Positions 22,187 to 34,130 of a stretch of 64,000 nucleotides of DNA are shown here, piece after piece. Position numbers and translations under genes: made by a program. Below the pieces are notes generated by a model that saw only the letters and a list, made by a program, of their open reading frames with translations, was not told where the DNA came from and did not search any database. Source of the stretch: Artemia franciscana (taxonomy: Eukaryota > Arthropoda > Branchiopoda > Anostraca > Artemiidae); assembly GCF_032884065.1 (NCBI RefSeq), contig NC_088883.1:23555637-23619636 (forward strand), read 5' to 3'. The first letter of the stretch is position 1; each line of letters begins with the position of its first letter.

Positions 22187-23990
22187 TTAAATCACACTTT
22201 CGTTCAGCTTAATGTTTGAAATACAGTTAGTTAGACGGGTACCCAAAACAATCCATAGACAATTTCTCTGGAAAGCGTCTATTAAATCCTCCTCCGTTTT
22301 TCGGAGCACCCACGCTTCAGAGCCATAATTGATCAATATAATCACTGGAACTTCCAATATTCTAAACTTCGTCCACCGATTTATCTTCCTGTACTTCCAA
22401 ACTTTTATGTACCGTGCAAAATCCATGACAGATTTCAATGACTTCAATAATATGAAGATTGCAGCTTGAAATTTTAATAACGTAAAAATATAACTATCGA
22501 ATTGACATTTTGTCTGACGAATTCAAACGCTTTGAACTGGACTGATTGGGACTTTCAGACACTCAGGCAGGAAGGACGAGGTGCTTAGGCAGGGAGTAGG
22601 GCTCAAGGTAAAAAGGAATCTGCTAAGTGTTATTTAGGTTGGAAAGGTATTAATAATACCTTCACTTTACTTATTGACCTTCACTTATACCCAGTTTTAT
22701 AGACTTCGTCATCTTAATATCCATTTCTAAGCCTATTCTTGTACCCCTGAACTCTCAACACCTTCAAAAATTCATTCGCTTAGCGAACATTTTTATAAAG
22801 GATACCCAAATCATCGGCATAAGCTAAGTCTAGGAGAGTTTTACTCCACCATTTGATTCAGTGTTTTTCCATAGCCTTTTGTGCTCCTTAAGACAAAGTC
22901 GATCAAAATAATCCATATAGATAGAGAAAGAAAACAGCTTTGTTTTCAATTGTTAATCTAAGAGTGTTAATTTGGTCGACGCATCCTTTCTTCTTCCTAA
23001 ACCCATACTATTCTTCTCTGAAAATATTATCTAAAGCATCTCTAAGTCTGAAAATTATTGTCATACTAAGTAATTTGCTTCCTACAGAAACCAACCTAAT
23101 GCCTCTATAATTACCAAACTAACTCTTATCACCTTCCTTATAGAGGGGTTTTGATTTAAGTTTTCATAAAATTGCTAGGTACTTCCCCATTTTCAAAAAT
23201 CATATATACAATTTTCAGTAATTTATTTCCAGCTTTACAACAAGCATATTTAAAAAACTGACTAACCACACTATCAGCACCAGGGGTTTTATTACTTTTT
23301 AATCCTTTTAGCACTAGTATTAATTTTTCCTCACAAAATAAATCTTCCTTCACTCCGGAGGTATCACAAACCTTTTCATTCTCTCCTATATCTTTCCTTG
23401 TAGCTCTGTCACGACTTAAGACTTTTTCGAAAGTTCTGCCCATCTCTCCTTAACTCTCTCCTCATCAATGATTGTGGAGCCGCTCCTACCTTCAACTAGG
23501 ACAAGTCCAGATTGACTGTTACCTCTAAATTTTTTATACAATATTTTACTGTTATGCTGTCAGGCTGATCTTGCAGATCTTCAGCAATTTGATCTATGGC
23601 CTCTACTTCGCTGCTCCTTCATTCATATATTTATGTTTTAACCCCTTTCTACAAATTCTTCTTATTTTCATATGATCTATCATGCAAATATTTTTTGTCA
23701 AATTCCCCCCTTCTCTCAACTAAACTTAAAGCATTGTCTCTGATATTCTTAGCAACGTTCCCAACTTTCCTTCCAAAGACTCCATCTGCGACTTCACAAA
23801 CTATTCTCCTAAAATTGCTCCATTCATATTCTCCATTGCCAAATTTTAGACTCTCCACTTTAGTATTCAACTGGTCTTGAAAAGTCTCTCTAAAACCCTC
23901 ATGGTGGAGTCTACCAACGTCACAACTTCCCGGAAGGTTGTTACCCTTCCTAAATTTCAGCTTTAAATTTTCCCTAAACGCTACTAGATG
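22187..23990 (-). pseudogene. RTE-like LINE reverse transcriptase relic
   Basis: Minus-strand relic. In coding order: a pre-RT segment (to about 23990), KGLKSNKTPGADSVVSQFF and NGEVPSNF of the RT N-terminal part (23443-23156), the catalytic YADD at 22810-22821 in LAYADDLGILY, and a C-terminal segment with NYGSEAWVLRKTEEDL (22447-22187), the wording found in RTE-like LINEs. Many stops and frameshifts. Between YADD and the C-terminal segment there is a ~240-bp repeat (22440-22680) that interrupts the gene. It lies in the HIP14 intron between the last two exons. Confidence 0.75.
22440..22680 (+). repeat. Dispersed ~240-bp repeat, copy 1 (interrupts the LINE relic)
   Basis: Highly similar in inverted orientation to 26036-26275. 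Shared words include TATAACTATCGAATTGACAT, AAACGCTTTGAACTGGACT and GAATCTGCTAAGTGTTATTT. Confidence 0.8.
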
Positions 23991-24030
23991 GTGATCTTTG
24001 TTTTTCAGATCAATTAAATTAGAAAAAAAA

Positions 24031-24292
24031 GTTTTTTAACGGGAAGAAAGGAGCGACATTAAAACTTAATACGAACAGAAATTACTTCGTATATGAAAGG
24101 GCTGCTTCCTCATCAACGCCCCACTCTTTACGCTAAAGTTTGACTCTTTCTCTTAATTCTACTTTTTCAAACAGTAAAAAAACTTTAGCGTAAAGAGCGG
24201 GGCGTTGATGAGGAAGCAGCCCCTTTCATATACGAAGTAATTTCTGTTCGTTTTAAGTTTTAATGTCGCTCCTTACTTCCCGTTAAAAAAAC
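24031..24292. repeat. Long hairpin: ~110-bp inverted arms, ~38-bp spacer
   Basis: Left arm 24031-24141 and right arm 24179-24292 are complementary almost throughout, from GTTTTTTTAACGGGAAG to GCTAAAGTTT. It belongs to the dispersed repeat that continues to about 25760 and may be a foldback-type element end. Nearly identical arms suggest recent formation or correction between arms. Confidence 0.85.
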
Positions 24293-24299
24293 TTGTTTT

Positions 24300-25760
24300 T
24301 TTAATTTAATTTCTGAACGTTTTTGAATCCATGCATGTCTTGATTTTAGCTCTCCGCAGAGGAATAATTAAAACGAAATTTGTATATTTTTTTTTTTTTT
24401 GGCTAAATGGCTTTCTCATAATTTTTAATCGAATTATTTTGAGAAAAAGAAGAGCGAGGGAGGAAGCCTAGTTGCCCTCCGATTTTTTGGTTACTTAAAA
24501 AGGCAACTAGAACTTTTAATTTTAGCTAAAGAACTTTTGTAAGAACTTACTAGTTTTGTAAGAACTAGCTAAAGAACTCTTAAGCTTACATAAAGAACTT
24601 TTGTATTCTCATGTTCTTATTACGTATATGAGGGGTTTTGCCCCCTCGTCAGTACCTCGCTCTTTACACTAAAGCTTAAATTTTGTCCCAATTCATTAAG
24701 AATGACCCCTGAATCACAAAAGCCATAGAATAAATAGTTGAGATTACTAAAAATACTTTAGCGTAAAGAGCGAGGTAGTAGGAGGAGGTGAACCCCTCAT
24801 ATGGGTAATAATTTCTGTTTGTTTTAAGTTTTAATGCTGCTCCTTACTTCCCGCTGAAAAAAAAACTTTCTCATAATTATTTTTTCATTGTTTTTTTTTT
24901 TTAAATAATGCTAGTAAATCCTGCGCTCCCTTCAGGAAAATTTTATTCCCCCATGTCAAAATCCTCAATGTAAAGTTCCCTCAGCATATCCCCCTCTTCT
25001 CAACCCCTCCCCCAGCCAAAAAATCCCCCTGAAAACGCCTGTACACTTCCAAATAACCATTACTATATGTAAGCACTGGTCAAAGTTTGTAACTTGTTAC
25101 CCCTCCCACGGCGACTGTGGGGGATTAATTCGTCCCCAAAGACATAGTTATAAGGTTTTTCGACTACGCTGAATAAAATGACTATCTCAAAATTTTGATC
25201 CGTTGACTTTGGGAATACAATTAGCGTGGGAGGGGGCCTAGGTGCCCTCCAATTTTTTTGGTCACTTAAAAAGGGCACTAGAGCTTTTCATTTCCGTTAG
25301 AACGAGCCCTCTCGCAGCATTCTAGGACAAATGGGTCCATACGATCACCCCTCGAAAAACAAAACAAACAAATAAACACGCATCCTCGATCTGCCTTCTG
25401 GCAAAAATACAAAATTCCACATTTTTGTAGATAGGAGCTTGAAACTTCTACATTAGGGTTCTTTGATACGCTGAATCTGATGATGTGACCTTCGTAATGA
25501 TTCTATGACTTTTAGGGGGTGTTTCCCCCTATTTTCTAAAATGACGCAAAATTTCTCAGGCTCGTAACTTTTGATGGGTAAGACTAAACTTGATGAAACT
25601 TATATATTTAAAATCAGCATTAAAATACGATTCTTTTGGATTAAGACTCCATTTTTTAGAGTTTTGGTTGCTATCGAGCCGGGTCGCTCCTTACTACTGC
25701 TCGTTTCTCACGAACTGTTTGATAAAAGTTTTCGGTTTACCATAACATAATCGATAAGGC
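24300..25760. repeat. Dispersed repeat with second hairpin
   Basis: Related to the hairpin above: at 24617-24812, arms around CTCTTTACACTAAAG and CTTTAGCGTAAAGAG pair, and the motif TAATTTCTGTTTGTTTTAAG with a CGCTCCTTACTTCCCG-like block recurs. A further fragment of the same family is at 30590-30650. The segment 25060-25330 contains words shared with the ~275-bp satellite (GGGCACTAGAGC, CGTTAGAACGAGCCC). No gene is visible. Confidence 0.7.
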
Positions 25761-26035
25761 TAACCGTCTTATCCTTATGTTAACACCATGTTAACTTATG
25801 GGTGATTTAAAGACCCAGTACTGTATTGGTGTTATAACTAGATTTCTATTCCTACAATTATGCAACAGATCTATACTCGTTATTATTTTCTTTTCCTACA
25901 TTAAATTTGCCTAGGCTATGATACCATGTTCCTGTAGCTAAAATTAAAATTCATCTGAGTCATTACTATTCCCATCAGTCGGTTCTACGGGCCATATACT
26001 AGTATGATTGATACCTAACACTTTTTAGTCGTAAA

Positions 26036-26275
26036 ATGAGCAACTAGCATTCTATTATTAATACCTTCCGAACCTAAATAACACTTAGCAGATTCCTTAT
26101 TTATCATGAGCCCTGCTCCCTGCCTACGCACCCCGTCCTTCCCGCCTGAGTTTCTGAAACTCATAATAAGTCCAGTTCAAAGCGTTTGAATTCGCCAGGG
26201 AAAATGTCAATTCGATAGTTATATTTTTACGTTGTTAAAATTTCAAGCTCCAATTTTCATATTATTTAAGTTATT
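26036..26275 (-). repeat. Dispersed ~240-bp repeat, copy 2 (inverted)
   Basis: Reverse-complement partner of 22440-22680, about 90 percent alike by eye, so the two copies bracket 3.4 kb as a large inverted repeat. Confidence 0.8.
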
Positions 26276-27539
26276 GAAATTATCATGGCCTCAGGAAAAG
26301 CAATAGTCCCAGAACCAGTGCTGAACAAGGACTAACACATTGTCTAAAGTCTATACGAAGCACTTAACCCGGCTTAAAACCGGACAGCAGGAGGTCCCTC
26401 GGACCTCCAGTTGAATACCGGAGGATTTGTGCAATCCTAGGCCCATCATGGTCACATCATGGTTTTCCATTCTTGGCGATGCTCTTCTATCGACAAGAGT
26501 CGGAATTCTGCACATAAAGTATCAAGCCTATTACCTCCTACTCGTTATATATCCATGCCTACAAATATTATGCTACTACGGGGAGGCAACTCATAGTAGA
26601 TAAATTAGCTAGGAAGAGATCTTCAGCCTGAAAATACCCACCAAAAAAGACCAAGCTGGGAAAAATTGTAGCGGAGGCAATGAATCGGATTAATTATACT
26701 TTATATCGTCGTTTTAAAGCTAGCCTGATTCAAAATTATAATTCCCTATCTAGTAAGCTTAACTCCCTGACTATTAAGAAAGAGGCCTTTCTTTTAGCGT
26801 TAAAAAATGTCAATATTTTCCCATCAATGGTAATAACTGAGCTGAACTAATTTGTGACAGGAGTATTTCACTACCGTTTTCTGATACCGTTGTTTTTCTG
26901 AGGTTGCTTTATTGCAGCTTCGAAGGTATCTATCATCCCGATGTTTTAGGTTCTCTTTTTAATACAGTTGCCCTCCCAAAGGGTCTATGTTCTTCACTTA
27001 TTTTTCAAGATTTTAAAATCTGCGATTTGTCTCCAAATCGCGGTTGCTATTTTAAATATTGTAAATTTTTCTTGTTTTTCAAATTTGCTTTAGGAGCATA
27101 GAATTAGTTTTGAGATTTAAAATCAAAGAGCCGCTAGAGTTAGCTATGATTAAGAAAGATATTTCATCGTGAGTATGAAAATATCATCCTTATACATAAT
27201 ATTTTACTTTTCAGAATTTAAATAAAATTTGGCGATTTTTTTTGTACGCCTTTTATGCAGTAATGGTTTTAATCCTATTGTAAATCGTTGGTTCGTTTCA
27301 AGTCTTTTTGCAATTTCATTTTGTGTTTTATATACCTCTCGGATTTGAGGAGAACCAATAAATGTAAAAAAGACGGCAAACAAGTGGAGGGAACATCCAA
27401 AACATACAAAAAACCTGTAAAAGTAATAAAATAAAAAAATAATAATCGCCATGTTTTATTAATTTTTCGGTAATTTAGGACTAAAGTTTACTCATATCGC
27501 GAGGTAAAGCACGAAAAGGAAGACAAGAGTTGAATTGGG
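26276..27539. other. No gene identified
   Basis: AT-rich intron DNA. A short inverted pair AGGAGGTCCCTCGGACCTCC lies at about 26389-26408. A minus open frame 27204-27452 contains a KTQNEIAKRLETN stretch that could be a helix-turn-helix remnant, but there is too little to assign. Confidence 0.4.
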
Positions 27540-27760
27540 CAGAGAAAAGGCTTGAGGCGGGCAGAATATGGATGGTGTGACACTTTTGGAGAAAATACTT
27601 TCTGTGCGATGAATTATCATTGCACTTTTTTTAAACGGAGGCACAACGTAACTCTCCTGCACTCAAGCGTTTCTTTCCCTAGCTTTTTGAGAAGAAGAAA
27701 ACACGGAGCTTTAACTTCTTAGAAAATTATATTCAGGGTTCTTAGTAACAGCCATTCTGG
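27540..27760 (-). mobile_element. 3' fragment of the CR1-like LINE family
   Basis: Aligns with 2660-2830 of the large LINE: shared words include GGAGAAAATACTT, AACGGAGGCACAACG and CTCAAGCGTTTC. It is the degraded C-terminus of the RT, strongly 5'-truncated, in a HIP14 intron. Confidence 0.75.
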
Positions 27761-27769
27761 AAGTTTTTA

Positions 27770-28740
27770 GAATACAAGTTGTATTTTTTTTTTAGATTTT
27801 CTAAGTTTTTTTTTCTCTTTCTTTCTCCCGTGTTTTTACTTTGCCGCTTTTATTAAATGTGTTTTATTTAAAAAAAAACAGTTTTTTCTTCTTTAAAGTT
27901 TTTTCCCCTTTTCACTGAGAAAGGGTTCCGGATGTGGAGCTGAAATATTCACATTTTTTCAACTAACGTATATTTGTTTTTTTTTCTATTTCTTTCTTTT
28001 TTGCTCCACTGCGGTATTTAAACTAAAACCCATTTTTCACGACAAAAAATTTCTTTCATTTGATTAAATTGGCATACAGAAACATTTATCGTTATGTAAT
28101 CTCTATCCAAACCCCTACCTGACGACTGGTCATGGTGTCGTCACTAACAAAAATTTCTGGCACATTTCAGTGCATTTACTTGTATTCGCAACTTTCCTGC
28201 CACTTCTTAGAAGTATAAGCCCGAGAAAAGGGATTTTAGCCGAGAAAAAAGAGCTAAACAGCGTTACTTGCTTTTCGGTTGATTTTAGTGTTTTTGAGAC
28301 ACAAAAGATTACAATTACAAAGAATCTTGTATGGTCCTATTGTGCTAAGAAAAAGGTATAATTCACCTCAAAGCGTTGGCAACGCTGGTGTAAGACAGAA
28401 AAAAATTTGATCAATATCTCAACATGCCTCGTACAGAGTCAAGTAATATGCGACCTTTGGACAAATTCTTCACCACATGAAATAAAAGTTTACTAAAAGA
28501 AACGTCATTTAATAGAAGTAAGCTATGGATAAAATAGAAATGAGTCTGTGTAGATTATGTATATACAAATTCCCGCGTAGCACCTGAATTTAGAGGGTCA
28601 AGACAGGCGGAAAACATCTAGTTCTGCTGCAATAGAAAGCAAAGAACAGACAAAGAAGGAGGACAATTACCTTCATATTACGAACTGCCCTAAAATATTT
28701 TTTTTTATACGACAAAAAGTGGATGGAATATTATTATTAC
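27770..28740. other. No gene identified
   Basis: T-rich DNA. The part around 27920-28040 resembles 56750-56880 (GTGGAGTTGAA-TATTC and GCTCAACTG-type words), so a dispersed repeat is likely. A GCGTTGGCAACGC palindrome lies near 28371. Confidence 0.4.
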
Positions 28741-28879
28741 TACAACTATTACTAACAACAACTCACAGCAGTGCCAAGACGTGCGAAACAAACACAGCTA
28801 CACACGCTCCTCCCACCCAAGCCGAGAACAACCTGCTTTCTGTTTAGCCCTAGACGGTTGGCCGAAAATTGTTTTGAAT

Positions 28880-29040
28880 ACAAAATTATAGATATTTCAA
28901 AGTTACCCGGAAATATATATAAAACGGGATTGGATCGAAACCAAAAGAAGGACAATGGAATCATCATTGCCGAAAACTCCATAGAGACAACTTGTGACCC
29001 CCCACCTTGAACAACCAGGAAAATCACTTTTTTGTATAAC
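28880..29040. repeat. Diverged copy of the ~500-bp repeat of 32066-32580
   Basis: Shares GGATCGAAAC, a CATTGCCGAAAACT block and CCACCTTGA-CAA-AGGAAAATCACTTTTTT with the copies at 29895 and 32066. Confidence 0.65.
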
Positions 29041-29292
29041 TAGTACTGTTGTATCCTCTTTTTTTCGTTTTTTATTATTCACTGCAACCGGGGCACTGGA
29101 AGAACATAGAGAGCTATTTAAAAGCTCGTTTGAAAGGCAGTTACAATATCTATTGCCCTTTTAGGTAACAAATTACCTTGAGGAAACTAGACTTATTTCC
29201 AGCTACTCCCCCTCCAGTCCCATCTATGTAGAAAGCATACAATTCTAATCGCAAGTTAAAGCACCGAAACGATAAAAAGAGCAATAAATTAC

Positions 29293-29422
29293 CTTCAGAA
29301 GTTTTATTCGGCAGAGAGCATACCTCTTTCCAGTAGGATAGACATGCATAAGCATAGAAGACACACATTCCACTTAGGGAGAATAGAAAATACAAAAAAA
29401 AAAAAATGATGATTCTTTGCTC
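29293..29422 (-). CDS. ZDHHC17: HIP14-type palmitoyltransferase, exon after the DHHC domain
   Basis: Exon following the DHHC exon. The acceptor TTTTTCAG lies at 29423-29430 and the donor GTAATT starts at 29292. It begins in phase 1 with AKNHH, which joins the VGNCIG end of the previous exon to give the AKNH motif conserved in HIP14 proteins. It then encodes a transmembrane segment and ends with LSYWKEVC-SLPNKTSE, equivalent to the SYW...C segment of ZDHHC17. The exon is 130 bp; phase agreement with the next exon needs 129 or 132. The extra base coincides with a 13-T run directly after HH, so sequence error is likely. Identity is supported by order, phase and homology on both sides. Confidence 0.8.
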
Positions 29423-29894
29423 CTGAAAAATATAAAAAAACATGATAAGTACTACAAACGAACTAAAACTTTAAGTTTCCGAATATATTGGGTGCTGGTA
29501 CTCACTGAATAAACAGGTCCAAGTCTGTCTTTCTTAGGGCATTTTTTTTTTAATTGGATGTCCAACAGGGGGGGGGGGGGTCGAAGAAGGCAATATCTCC
29601 TTTCTTCTACCTAATTTATCTCTTCTGTAAGTTATAACGTTCTAATTTACCTCCAAAACTCCCTTCATTTGAACGGTATTTAATGAGGGAATATCTTTTT
29701 TATATTGCAGAAAGCTTTCGAGTAATATACATATAAGAGCAAACCACTGTCCACAGTATCCAAAAGTTTAAAAATGTGTTAAAAAAGAACTATCTAGTCA
29801 AACAAAATTTCCATTTCTAGTTGATTCAGGTAAGGTGACTAATATTTCAATTAGTTCTAAAAGAAAAAAAATATTTTGATGAAACAAGATTTCT

Positions 29895-30335
29895 TGGTGT
29901 TTCCCAAAAATAGTGAGAAATCATTCGAGAATGGCATCGGATCGAAACAAAATGCACCATTGGAATTCCCATTACCGGAAACTTCATACAGGAAACCTAG
30001 ACCCCCCCCCCACCTTGATCAACAAGGAAAATCACTTTTTTTGCATTGGTAGCCTTTAAGCAAGCGATGCTTCCAGTGCAGTTGCACTATTACGACTGCC
30101 TTAATCTTTCATAAGGCATCTAATAAGACAGATTTCGCCTGTTTTTTCACAGTTTCCAAGCTAATAAAATATAACCTTCATACAACTTCAGTTTTTATAA
30201 TAATATAATTTGGACTATATATTTTACCATTACGGGGGGTGGGGGTAAAGCATTTTGACAGCGCCATTTAACCTAACGTAAAATTAACGTCACAAAAAAA
30301 ACAAAAAAAAACAACTTATAAACATACTGATGCCA
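29895..30335. repeat. ~500-bp dispersed repeat, copy 1
   Basis: Begins TTGGTGTTTCCCAAAAATAG and ends near GCAAGTGTTGTATTTACCC. Almost identical to 32066-32580 apart from small deletions in this copy. Confidence 0.85.
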
Positions 30336-30659
30336 AGAGAGCAATGATGCAAGTGTTGTATTTACCCCTTCACTATGAAAAATTTTCAGTTGGATGCCTT
30401 AGAAAATCCAAACTATTAAAAATGGAAATATAACAACACACATACACCAAAATGACCATATTCATTCTAAAAGCAGTATGACAAGAGAAAAAATTGACGA
30501 AAAAGTGCGTCATTTTCATTAAAACACAAAATAAAATTAAGCATCAAGACTGGATAGCTGATGATGTACAGGACAATGCATTCCCTCATATTTAGGGTAA
30601 TTTCTGTTCGTTTTTGGCTTTAACGTTGCTCTTTACTTTCTTGCGGAAAAAGTGATAGT

Positions 30660-30930
30660 ACAAGGTTTTCATAAGGGCGTACCTGCAACATCTCAGGTGT
30701 GACTAAGGGTATTAAGTTTAAACTTCTTTGGGATGTTGAGCTAAATCAAAAGACACTTCCTATATCCAGGTTGCCAAAAACATGTTTCTGCAATATATTG
30801 ACACGACTAAGGGTATTAAGCCAAAACTTCAGAGAATGTTGAAGGGGCGTTGAACTAAATCAAAAGACACTCTGTATCCAGGTTGTAAAAAGGATGCATC
30901 TGCAATGCCCCAAGTACGGCTAAGGGTATC
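30660..30930. repeat. ~115-bp tandem repeat, 2-3 copies
   Basis: CTAAGGGTATTAAG, a GAGCTAAATCAAAAGACACT block and ATCCAGGTTG-AAA recur near 30705, 30790 and 30920. Confidence 0.7.
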
Positions 30931-30989
30931 AGACACCATGTTATAGCATAGCCTATTGTAAAGGCCATAACACTTCATATGGAAGGGTG

Positions 30990-33900
30990 GTGGAATAAAC
31001 CTCAGAGGGGGCTCATTCAACTGGAAATCAGAAGTTCTAATGGCCTTTTTGAGAATGAAAAGTTATTGGAGCAGAACTGCCTCCCCATAACCTCTTTTCT
31101 CCAAATACATCTGATCAAAATTTTTAGACAGCAATTTCGTTCAACATAGTTCAAAGGTCAGATAACAAAAACTTGGGGTCAACACAACCCGACAGAGCTC
31201 TGGGGCAAATGTTATAAGTTATGTCCCAGGAGCATTAAAGGTTTATATAGTAGGGTGGTCGTATAAACTTGGACTGGGCTCATTTGAATGAAAATTGAAA
31301 GTTTTAGTTCCCTTTTAAGACTCTAAATCGACTGGAGAGCAATTCAACCACCACACGCCCTATTTCTACCAAATGCTTCCGATCAAAATTTTGAGAAAGC
31401 CATTTAGTTCAAAATAGTCCTAAGATCAGATAACAATAAATTTTGCGAAAGAAACAACCTCCAAAGCCCGTGGGCAAGTACTGCAATTTATGCCGGGGCA
31501 CACACAATTTTTAAGTAAGGAGTGCTCACATGAACTTCGGGGGGGGGGCTATTTTATTAGAAACTGAAAGTTCTAGTTCCCTTTTTAAGAGTAAAAAGCA
31601 ATCAAACGACAACTAGCACCCCCCCCCCTCATAGACCCTCTCTTCCTTAAATGCATCTAGTCAACTTTTTCAGAAAGCTAGTTTGTTCAAATTGACCAAA
31701 GATCATATAGCAAAAACTCCGGGGTCAACACAGTCGTCCCAGAGCCTGGGGGTAGGTGTTGTAAGTTACTGTATGCCCTCGGGCATATAAGATTTTTGTA
31801 AAAGGGGTTGTCGTATAAACTTCAGAGGGGGCTCATTTGATTGGAAATTGAGAGTTCCAGTTCCAATTACAAAAGTCAAAAATGATAGGAGGGCAACTAG
31901 CCCCCTTCCACCCCTTATTTTCTACAGATACATCCGATCAAAATTTGAAATAGCAATTTTGGTCAAAATAGCCCAGGTGTCATGTAACAACTCCGGGGTT
32001 GACACAGCCCCCCAGAGCCAGGCAGAAAGAGTTGTAATTATGTCCCGGGGGCATAAAAAGTTTTCATTGGTGTTTCCCAAAAATAGTGAGAAATCCCTCG
32101 AGAATGGCATCGGATCGAAACAAAATGCACCATTGGAATTCCCATTGCCGAAAACTTCATACAGGAAACTTAGACCCCCCCCCACCTTGATCAACAAGGA
32201 AAATCACTTTTTTTGCATTGGTAGCCCTGATGTATACACTTTTTTATTGCTTAAATGGTACTTCCAGTACAGTTGCACTATTACGACTGCCTTGATCTTT
32301 CATAAGGCATCTAATAAAACAGATTTCACCTGTTTTTTCACAGTTTCAAAGCTAATAAAATATAACTTTCATACAACTTCAATTTTTATAATAATATAAT
32401 TTGGACTATATATTTTACCATTACGGGGGGTGGGGGTAAAGCATTTGGAGAGCGCCATTTAACCTAACGTAAAATTAACGACGTCAAAAAAAAAACAAAA
32501 AAAAAACAGAAAAAAAAGAAAAAAAAACTTATAAACATACTGATGCCAAGAGAGCAATGATGCAAGTGTTGTATTTACCCCGCTCATTCAACTGGAAATC
32601 AGAAGTTCTAATGGCCTTTTTGAGAATAAAAAGTGATTGGAGCTGAACTGCCTCCCCATAACCTCTTTTCTCCAAATACATCTGATCAAAATTTTTAGAC
32701 AGCAATTTTGTTCAACATAGTTGAAAGATCTGATAACACAAATTTGGGGTTAACACAACCCAACAGAGCTCTGGGGCAAATGTTGTAAGTTATGTCCCGT
32801 TAGTATTAAATTTTTTTATAGTAGGGTGGTCGTATAAACTTCGGACTGGGCTCATTTGAATGAAAATTGAAAGTTTTAGTTCCCTTTTAAGACTCTAAAT
32901 CGACTGGAGAGCAATTCAACCACCACACGCCCTATTTTTACCAATTGCTTCCGATAAAAACTTTGAGAAAGCCATTTTGTTCAAAATAGTCCTAAGATGA
33001 GATAACAAAAACTTTTACGAACGAAACAGCCCCCAAAGCCCGTGGGTAAGTGCTGCAATTTATGCGGGGGCACACAAAATTTTTAAGTAAGGAGTGCTCA
33101 CATGAACTTCTGGGGGGGTTTATTTGAAACTGAAAGTTCTAGTTCCCTTTTTAAAAGTAAAAAGCAATCACAGGACAACTAGCACCCCCCCCCCCTCATA
33201 GACCCTCTCTTCCTTAAATGCATCTAGTCATCTTTTTCAGGAAGCTAGTTTGTTCAAATTGACCAAAGATCATATAGCAAAAACTCCGGGGTCAACACAG
33301 TCCTCCCAGAGCCTGGGGGTAGGTGTTGTAAGTTACTGTATGCCCTCGGGCATATAAGATTTTTGTAAAAGGGGTTGTCGTATAAACTTCAGAGGGGGCT
33401 CATTTGATTGGAAATTGAGGAGTCCATTTCCAATTACAAAAGTCAAAAATGATAGGAAGGCAACTAGCCCCCTTCCACCCCTTATTTTCTACAGATACAT
33501 CCGATCAAAATTTGAAATAGCAATATTGGTTAAAATAGCCCAGGTGTCATGTAACAACTCCGGGGTTGACACAGCCCCCCAGAGCAGGCAGAAAGAGTTG
33601 TAATTATGTCCCGAGGGCATACAAAGTTGTCATGGAAAAGTTGGCCGTAAAAACTACGGAAAGGGGCTGATTTGATTGGAAGTTGAAAGTTCTATATCCC
33701 TTTTACAGATTCTAGAATGATCAGAGAGCAACTAGCTCCCCCAACTTCCTCTTTTCCCAAAATGCATCCGATCAAAATTTTGAGATAGCCATTTTGTTCA
33801 AACATTCCGAAGACCATATAACAATGCCTTTGAGTTGACACAATCCCAAGAGTCCGTGGACAAGGGTTTTAAGTTACACCTCAGGGTCGTATCATGTTTT

Positions 33901-34130
33901 TATGGAAGGGGGGTCGTAAAAATTTGTAAGGAGGCTTATTTGATTTAAAATTGAATGTTCTAGATCCTTTTTAAGAGTCAAAAGTGATCAGAGAACAGAT
34001 CAGAGACAGAACCTAATACCTTCTTTTTCCAAAATGCATGCAATCAAAATTTTGTGATAGCCATTTTGTTCAAACTTATCCTAACATCATCTAATAATAC
34101 CTACGGGGTTGACAAAACCCCGCAGGGGCC
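30990..34130. repeat. Second ~275-bp satellite array with a 1.57-kb duplication
   Basis: Same family as 14720-17730. Units start with GGGGCTCATT-type words near 31009, 31268, 31545 and 31830. The block 31009-32580 (four units plus the ~500-bp repeat) is followed directly by a second, very similar four-unit block from 32582 to about 33640. Further diverged units continue to about 34130. In HIP14 intron DNA. Confidence 0.85.
32066..32580. repeat. ~500-bp dispersed repeat, copy 2, inside the satellite
   Basis: Interrupts the satellite: 31840-32065 matches 33410-33632 up to the point where TTGGTGTTTCCC begins, after which the second block continues with normal satellite sequence. Confidence 0.8.

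Noticed and set aside
27204-27452. Possible helix-turn-helix transposase N-terminus
   Set aside because: Only about 15 residues look suggestive and no terminal inverted repeats were seen.
28752-29027. Open frames on both strands covering the same 270 bp
   Set aside because: They lie over a diverged dispersed repeat that is non-coding in its other copies.
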